From positions 1-34,092 of the forward strand of contig JAAAIG010000390.1 in the NCBI GenBank assembly GCA_015852425.1: a stretch of 34,092 bases of DNA, given 5' to 3'. The notes under the pieces were generated by a model that did not search any database, had not been told where the DNA came from, and was given only the letters and a program-made list of their open reading frames with translations. Positions within the stretch are counted from its first letter, which is position 1. The number at the start of each line of letters is the position of its first letter. The stretch is from Gryganskiella cystojenkinii (lineage: Eukaryota > Mortierellomycota > Mortierellomycetes > Mortierellales > Mortierellaceae). Positions 28,108-34,092 of this stretch are shown one piece after another. The translations under genes were made by a program, and so were the position numbers.

Positions 28108-28113
28108 AATAAA
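28108..28113 (+). terminator. AATAAA polyadenylation signal
   Basis: AATAAA about 36 bp after the stop of the F-box/LRR gene at 24926-28072. The convergent homeodomain gene ends at 28346. Confidence 0.45.
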
Positions 28114-28345
28114 GTCCTCGGGACAATTAAGATAACCTCTCTCATAACAACGATGAGAAAAGTCATTTGATGACGAATGTCCCGCTTGGTATCATATAGA
28201 GAAGCTCAAGGACATAGCTCTGCTTAAGGATTTATTGCTTTGATTTTGTGCGAAGAAACGTAGCGAGGTTATGAGGTGTAGGAATCTTGTGGATATTAGG
28301 TTCAGCATAAGACAAAAAATATGATTCTTCTCTTTTGTCAAATGC

Positions 28346-31011
28346 TTATGAAGTAGACTCCCTGGTGTTGCTCTCTTCATTACCATCTATGACAAGAGTC
28401 AGTGCTCGTTGATGACGAGGGACTGGGTTCTGGTTGAATTTTTTTCTGGAAAGGCTTCGAGCTTGGACAGGAAGGGATGCAGTAGTATCGTGCCGTTGTT
28501 GAGACTGTGGGGGAGGTGATTGCATCAGAAGGTCAACAGGTGAGGCCGAGAGGGCTGAACTTACTGCACCAGCACCCGACTGAGGAGGCTGTCTTTGTCC
28601 ATAGAGTCGATCTTGACCACGAGGGAGAAGAAGTGGAATGGTACTTTCGCTATGATGCCGTTGAACTTGATATTGAGGAACCAACACTGACGAAGATGTG
28701 GGAAAGGTCGATGAGCGAAGATTTTGGAAAGAAGTCAAATGAGACATTGATAGATAGTGCTCACGCATGTGCGACTCGGTTGTTGGGATTGCCGAGAATT
28801 GTGAGGGCGCGATGGCCATTGGCAAAAGCGTGCTGTCTAGACCAACGTTGGTATGATTGTGTATCACGTTGCTGTTGCGGGCACCAAGGGTCATTGCAAG
28901 GTGAGGATGATCCCACATCATGAGAGATGTGTTGTTGCTGTTCCCAAGGAACGAATCCTGTCCACGGGCCAAGTCGCCGTCTGAAGTGGAAGACGATCCA
29001 AGATTTTGAGCGTGGTCATTGATGTGCATGGAGGACGTGTTAGAGTCAAACCATGTACCGGAGGGCTCGAGGTGGTTAAAATCCACCATGCTATAGTTGC
29101 TGCCGATGCTGAGCACAGGTCCTTGTCGGTATCCATGTTGTTGAGCTCCTTGACTCTCATGCTGAGTGTGATCATGGTCTTGACGACCTTGGTGACCACC
29201 GGGATTCGTGTGCTCGACCTTTTGACCCTCGTTGCTGGGCATTTGATCATCGCCGGAATCGGTGTCATCTGATACCTCAGAAAATGTTTGACCACCAACA
29301 CCTTTTTCATCGGCACCGCCGCCTTCGCGTTGTTCCTTCTCGCTCTCATCCTCGTCTTCCTGCACAGTCGCATAAAGATCTCGAGCTAAACGCTGATCCT
29401 TCTTGAGTTTAGCTCTTCGGTTCTGGAACCAGATCTGGATCGTTCTCGGGGAGAGGTTCAAATCTTTGGCAAACTTGAGCCGGTCCTTGGCATTGGGTTT
29501 GTCAACCTTTTGAAACTGCTCGAGCAGATATTCAGTCTCGTCGACAGTCAAGCGGCGACGACGGGGGATCTGTGAGGCACAGGGCATGAACGGGTACTGG
29601 ACTTGCTCATCATCCTCACCGTCGTCATCAGTCTTGTCGCTGTCCTCGACATCTTGTCTCGTACCAATATTGCTGTACTGGTAGGGCTCGACGGCACCCA
29701 AGTTTTGGTTGCCTCTGTAGAGAGTGCCACCAATATTGACAACTGCGCCACGATGACTGGTAGGGGTTGCTGTGGTCAGGGTAGCACGCCGCTGTGGAGC
29801 CTTTCCCTTGATTGAAGGAGTGATCAGTGGCACGGATGTGACCACAGTCTTTGGTGTCGTAGTAGATGAAGAAGACGAAAAACCAGACGAGATACTTCCT
29901 CGATGTGGTCCAAGATCTTGATTATTGTAAGTTTCAACTTGATTTTGAGTCGAGGGCCGCTTACGGTTGCTGTAGTTGGATTGTTCCTTGTCATTTTTGT
30001 TGTTGTTCGAGGAGCGCAATCGACGAGCGAGAGGGGGAGAGGATGATTCACTCCTCGGTGAGACTGCTGAGGACGATGACAAAGATTCCATAGGAGCAAC
30101 AGTTCGGATGGTGGTAGTGATTGGAGCAGAAATTGAAGGGGAAGAAGAAAAAGACGGAATCGGAGGTGCCCGGTACAAAAGAGGATCGGGAGATTCGTTG
30201 TGGGGGTCGCTGGTCAACAGGCTATGGTTTGATCGTTGAGAAAAGAGTGGATCACCGGACAAATGATGGTGATGAAACTGATGGGCATGGTGATGAAGCT
30301 GATGGGAATGATGCTGAGGCTTTTGGGATAGAGGAATGACGTTTCCAGGAATATTTGTGGTTGGCGAGGACGTGGGGACCATATCTGCTTGGGCAAACAT
30401 CTGAATCCTGGGAGTTTCTTCATCTATTTGACGTAGCAATAGAAAAACAGGCAAGAAAACATCAGAAAATAAAAATGTGTACAGAACAAGTCAGTGGCAA
30501 ATAAACTTTCACCAGCTTAAATACCCTCTCTGCTTTCGTTTTGCCCTCGGACAAAAAAATAAAAAATAAAACTTTTCGTTCTCCACTCACGTTGCTGTTG
30601 TGGCAGGTAATGCTCGGGCTGGTGAAAATTTGGATCGCCAAACTCCTGCCGGTCCAGCCCTTCGTTCTCCAAGGAACACCACGACAAAGAGGTATATGGT
30701 TGTTGTTGTAGTTGATGTTGCTGTCCTTGCTTCTGGTGTGAATGCATGCCGAAATCCACCGTGCCACCTTGAAAAAGAGCACTTGTTGGTGTGGTCACAA
30801 ATGCTTGACCCTGAGGACTGGTCAAGCTCGACATATGGATGTGGTTCGTCAGTAGAGTGGGTTGGAAAGGTGAGCAGACAGGAAGATATAGAAAGTCGGA
30901 TTGAGTCTGGTGTGCAGGAGTTGTTGGTGTGCGTGGCATCTCCGGGATAGCGGATCTAGAAGACGGTTTCTGGGGTATGGCCAAGGGAATTGTCGATGAA
31001 GTGTAAACCAT
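28346..31011 (-). CDS. Homeodomain transcription factor, two exons, 832 residues
   Basis: Exon 1 is 31011-30591 and exon 2 is 30423-28346, joined by a GTGAGT..AATAG intron in phase. The homeodomain lies at about residues 425-484: RRRRLTVDETEYLLEQF for helix 1, then LKFAKDLNLSPRTIQIWFQN with W472 (homeodomain W48), F49, Q50, N51 and R53, followed by RRAKLKK. All key recognition-helix positions are intact, so sequence-specific DNA binding in the nucleus is expected. The rest is low-complexity: a His-rich stretch after the splice site (HHSHQLHHHAHQFHHHH), Ser/Thr-rich blocks, an acidic stretch just before the homeodomain and another after it, and a Gln/His region in exon 1. Such flanks are typical of fungal activators and repressors. 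The class within fungal homeodomains (PHO2-like or other) cannot be decided by eye. Confidence 0.92.
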
Positions 31012-31633
31012 GACTGGAGATGGCCTTTAGAGGTGAGGTGTACGATTTTTTTACTTTTGTAGAGTGTGGTGTCGTAGGAGTTCGTTCTGGTAAATTGTTG
31101 AAAGGATGATTGACAAAGAGCTCTGAAGTGGAGAGAGAAAGAATACGAGGCAGTAAAAAGTGCCCCCCGCCAATCGTATTGGTCGACATAAGGGCCAAAA
31201 AAAACAAATCTGAAGGGAGAGCGACCCTTTCTGACGGTTCTTTTTCACGAGAGAACAAAGAATCAGCGAGAGTTGACCGGGTGATTGGTTCGAAGGTGAT
31301 TGTCTCAAAAAGTCTGTTTGTAAAATCGCCGAGTGAAAGGGACCATCGCAGAAAAAGACCACAAAAAAGCATTTCCAAAGGGGAAGTGTTGCGTGACACG
31401 CGTTATTTGTTTTCGCGGAGAGCAAAGACCCAAACTACCTACTTGGGCTGTGCTCGTTGCCGCAGCTCAATCCAATGAGACGTGGAAGCAGATTCCCTCG
31501 ATGACGGGTTCCAGCCTGTTTTATTTTTTTCATTCCATTTCCTTTCTCAAACAGAAGGTCTCCTTTTTCCAACCCATTCATTCCACCTTCCCCATTTCTC
31601 CTCACTGATTATCTCGCCATTCCCAATCAACAA
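31012..31633. promoter_or_regulatory. Divergent promoter region between the homeodomain gene and an F-box gene
   Basis: The 622 bp between opposite start codons must hold both promoters. On the F-box side there is a T-rich, CT-rich leader at about 31510-31630. No distinct TATA box or tandem operator was seen. The open frames inside it on both strands match nothing. Confidence 0.45.
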
Positions 31634-33778
31634 ATGCAATCACCATCTCGCACGGTCGAATCACTCATTGACAACTGGCTCATCCTCAAATGCATCACTC
31701 CATCACTCCTGCTCCCCGACATCTACAACTGCACGCTCGTCTCAAAATCCTGGAACATACTCTTCAATCCAAGGCTCTGGAAAGTTCTCGAATTTTCTTA
31801 CGTCCAGAACAAACAACACAAGAAATACCTCTTGGACCCAACCACAGTTGCTCCTCCTCGACTCTTTGAACTCGTCCAAGAACTCAACATACACTCGGAC
31901 CACCGTTTACCCCTTGTCCACCCTCTTTTGTTCGAAAGAGACAAAGACCTCCAAGATCCTGGCACAATCATATCACAAAAACGACATCACCAATCGCCTG
32001 CGTTCCCAAACCTCAAGATCCTTAAATGGTGGCCGCTCAAGAATCGTGGGGTCGAACCACCACCAGCGCTTGAGATGAACATCTTAGACTTTATCACTGC
32101 CCATACAACAATCGAGTATCTCCATCTCGAAATGATGGACATTGAAACCGATGGGGTCTTTCAGCGGCTGTGCGATACGATCGAATATCACCCAGGTCTC
32201 AAACGCATCAGCGTGACTAACAACTTTATTCACACCGCAGAACAGGCGCAACGGTTCATCTGGGCCTGTCGGCACCTCCAGGGCAACGAACCCAAACTCG
32301 GTCAACGCGGAGGTGGTGATAGAAGTAACCCTGGAATCGGACCCCTGATTCGCAGTTATCGCAAGGGTCATGAGGTAGACAGTTTTGACACTGGGACCAC
32401 TGTCCGGTTGAAATCCAGAAACATTCCAGCTTACGTGCACAACAATGAAGAACGTCCCGTGAGCTGGGCGCCAACACTCGCCAAGACCACCCAGATTCGG
32501 TCACTATGTCTCGATCATGGACCGTACCGGAAATTCTGGATTTTTTTCCCCGTCCTCAAAATGTGTCCTTGGCTGGAACGACTCGAGATCAAGATTGTAG
32601 AATTGGAGGCGATGGTGCCGGCATTACGAGAGTGTCTTCACGAGGCTTGCCCAAACCTGTCTTATCTAAAGGTCATGAAACAGGAGGGTGCTGATGAGCC
32701 CAACAAGATGATCCAGTGGGCATTGGGGCTGTTATGTCCGTTAATTGGCCAACAACGAAAGATTCACATGCCGTTGTCTGCGGGATCAGCTCTGGCGAAA
32801 TTTGTTCCTATCCCTCCATACCCAATTGGTGACAGACTCAATCTAGATATGGACTTGATATACGGACCTCCACCTAAACAGCCCCATGGAAAAGATGGCA
32901 ATGAATCCCACTGCTGCTCGGGCTTTCGTCTGAAATCGCTCTATCTGCAGTACCCCTGGATGGATTGTGGCACCCTCCCTGACATTCCTCGACCCATCAA
33001 TGTCCTCTTGGACCATCATGGTCCGACTCTCGTCGAACTGGACTTGCTCGGGATTGGCATCGCTTTGAAGGAATTGTCCCAGATTGCGGTTCGGGTCCCA
33101 AAACTCGAGATTCTTAGAGCCTGGATCATCTGGAGTAAAGAGCACTCGATCTACCTTCGAGACCTTCTTCGGCACCAAAAAGACTCAGACCTCGACATCT
33201 ATAACGATCAAAACGACCCTAGCCCCCATATTGACTTCAGTAGTGTCACAACATCTTATGCATCGTTGGACAGAGACTCTGTAGTTTTGACAAAAGCGGG
33301 ACTCCGCCCTTGGAACTGTCTCGGTCTCAAGGAACTCGAAATATCGTTCGTACCAACACAACAGCATCTGGAATGGCCACAAGACTCTCAGATCCTGAAG
33401 CTCCTGCTTGATTACCTTATGCAGGAAATCGCTCGCCTCGTGAAGCTTGAAATCTTGGGGTTTGGTTCCTACGTACCGGTTTATCATCTTCTCACGTTGA
33501 CGGAATACAATAACCTGATGGATCCCCGCGGGAGTCCGATTCTAGGATGTGGGGGGTATCTGAGCCGATTCAAGGATCTCTCGAGTCTGCAAAGTGTGAT
33601 TTTTAAACAGCGCGACAAGCTGCGGTTGACAGTTGCGGATGCGGAATGGATATTGGAGCACTGGCCCAAATTGAATCAACTCAAGTTTCGTTGTCAATTC
33701 AAGTCACAAGAACCACAGTTGGCGGCCCAATTGTTGCGTGACCGAAAGCCTGGTTTGCAGGTTGATACCAAGTACTGA
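31634..33778 (+). CDS. F-box/LRR protein, 714 residues, intact paralog of the frameshifted copy
   Basis: Single exon from ATG 31634, right after a CAA-rich leader. The N-terminus resembles an F-box (VESLIDNWLILKCI, NCTLVSKSWNILFNPRLWKV). The body has irregular leucine-rich segments (FPNLKILKWWPLK, TIEYLHLEMMDIE, WLERLEIKIVELEAMVPALR, LVELDLLGIGIALKEL) and ends with the shared VADAEWILEHWPKLNQLKF. It aligns along its whole length with the gene at 22380-24690, for example FWIFFPVLKMCPWLERLEI against FWIFFPVFKMCTWLERLEI. The likely role is an SCF-type ubiquitin ligase receptor; the substrate is unknown. The gene is divergent from the homeodomain gene. Confidence 0.87.
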   Translation: MQSPSRTVESLIDNWLILKCITPSLLLPDIYNCTLVSKSWNILFNPRLWKVLEFSYVQNKQHKKYLLDPTTVAPPRLFELVQELNIHSDHRLPLVHPLLFERDKDLQDPGTIISQKRHHQSPAFPNLKILKWWPLKNRGVEPPPALEMNILDFITAHTTIEYLHLEMMDIETDGVFQRLCDTIEYHPGLKRISVTNNFIHTAEQAQRFIWACRHLQGNEPKLGQRGGGDRSNPGIGPLIRSYRKGHEVDSFDTGTTVRLKSRNIPAYVHNNEERPVSWAPTLAKTTQIRSLCLDHGPYRKFWIFFPVLKMCPWLERLEIKIVELEAMVPALRECLHEACPNLSYLKVMKQEGADEPNKMIQWALGLLCPLIGQQRKIHMPLSAGSALAKFVPIPPYPIGDRLNLDMDLIYGPPPKQPHGKDGNESHCCSGFRLKSLYLQYPWMDCGTLPDIPRPINVLLDHHGPTLVELDLLGIGIALKELSQIAVRVPKLEILRAWIIWSKEHSIYLRDLLRHQKDSDLDIYNDQNDPSPHIDFSSVTTSYASLDRDSVVLTKAGLRPWNCLGLKELEISFVPTQQHLEWPQDSQILKLLLDYLMQEIARLVKLEILGFGSYVPVYHLLTLTEYNNLMDPRGSPILGCGGYLSRFKDLSSLQSVIFKQRDKLRLTVADAEWILEHWPKLNQLKFRCQFKSQEPQLAAQLLRDRKPGLQVDTKY

Positions 33779-34092
33779 GAAAAAATAGGAAGTACAGTAG
33801 TAAAAATAAAAAGGACTAAAGAGAATTCAGAGGTCCCCGTAACAATCACGGTCTACGGGGGGTGAAAATTTCTTGTGAGGCTGCCCTCGCTCTCTTTGAT
33901 GCCCACCTCACAAATCCAACGTATGAACGACACCACATATGATATAAAACCACTTCCGTTACCATGGGCTCGGAGTGACCAAACAATGTACAACTGGTAA
34001 CCCTCCTTATGCGCCCCCCCAGATACAAGACAGGCAACAGCATCCACTAGGTTTTTAAAAACCAGACAAGTGCCCAGTGGCCATGATAGATA
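33779..34092. other. Downstream region with AATAAA, no further gene seen
   Basis: An AATAAA lies at 33805-33810, 27 bp after the F-box stop. The remaining sequence to the window edge shows only short minus-strand frames without recognisable content; a gene starting beyond the edge cannot be excluded. Confidence 0.45.

Overview
The window looks like a piece of nuclear genome from a filamentous early-diverging fungus, most likely Mortierellaceae (Mucoromycota). The evidence is: genes split by short GT..AG introns; clear fungal housekeeping genes (ERG28, TFIIH subunit SSL1, a REEP/HVA22 protein); several large F-box/leucine-rich proteins; an intronless NACHT/pentapeptide/WD40 protein of the kind expanded in Mortierella; CT-rich leaders and homopolymer A/T runs in the spacers. 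The genus is an inference from gene families, not from any search.

Layout. 335-5009 is a compact housekeeping block: a six-exon REEP1-4-like ER-shaping protein (+), ERG28 (-, four exons, convergent with REEP and divergent from the next gene) and SSL1/p44 of TFIIH (+, four exons). 5208-7247 is an intact single-exon F-box/LRR gene. 7248-14462 is gene-poor accessory DNA: a gag-like fragment (8586-8848), a decayed RNase H plus tyrosine-recombinase relic of a DIRS-like retrotransposon (9330-10260), a small secreted protein gene (10548-10808, -), a long purine tract with a 26-A run, a short ORF cut by an in-frame TGA (11967-12260, -), and two further decayed coding stretches (12828-13255 and 13413-13766). 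14463-20363 (-) is one 1966-residue NLR-like protein: disordered N-terminus, helical ARM-like region, NACHT NTPase, pentapeptide repeats, WD40 propellers. 20364-22379 is a 2 kb spacer. 22380-33778 is an F-box cluster: a frameshifted F-box/LRR copy, an intact 1048-residue F-box/LRR gene with a long acidic insert, a two-exon homeodomain transcription factor (-), and an intact F-box/LRR gene that is the close paralog of the frameshifted copy.

How the parts relate. REEP and Erg28 are both ER-membrane proteins, but nothing beyond adjacency links them. The four F-box genes probably supply substrate receptors for SCF ubiquitin ligases. The NACHT/WD40 gene has the architecture of fungal STAND/NLR receptors and sits next to the TE-rich segment with small secreted and decaying genes. 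That is the most plausible place for recent birth-and-death gene evolution, and the frameshifted F-box copy is a second example. I see no CRISPR array, tRNA, rRNA or prokaryotic-type operon.
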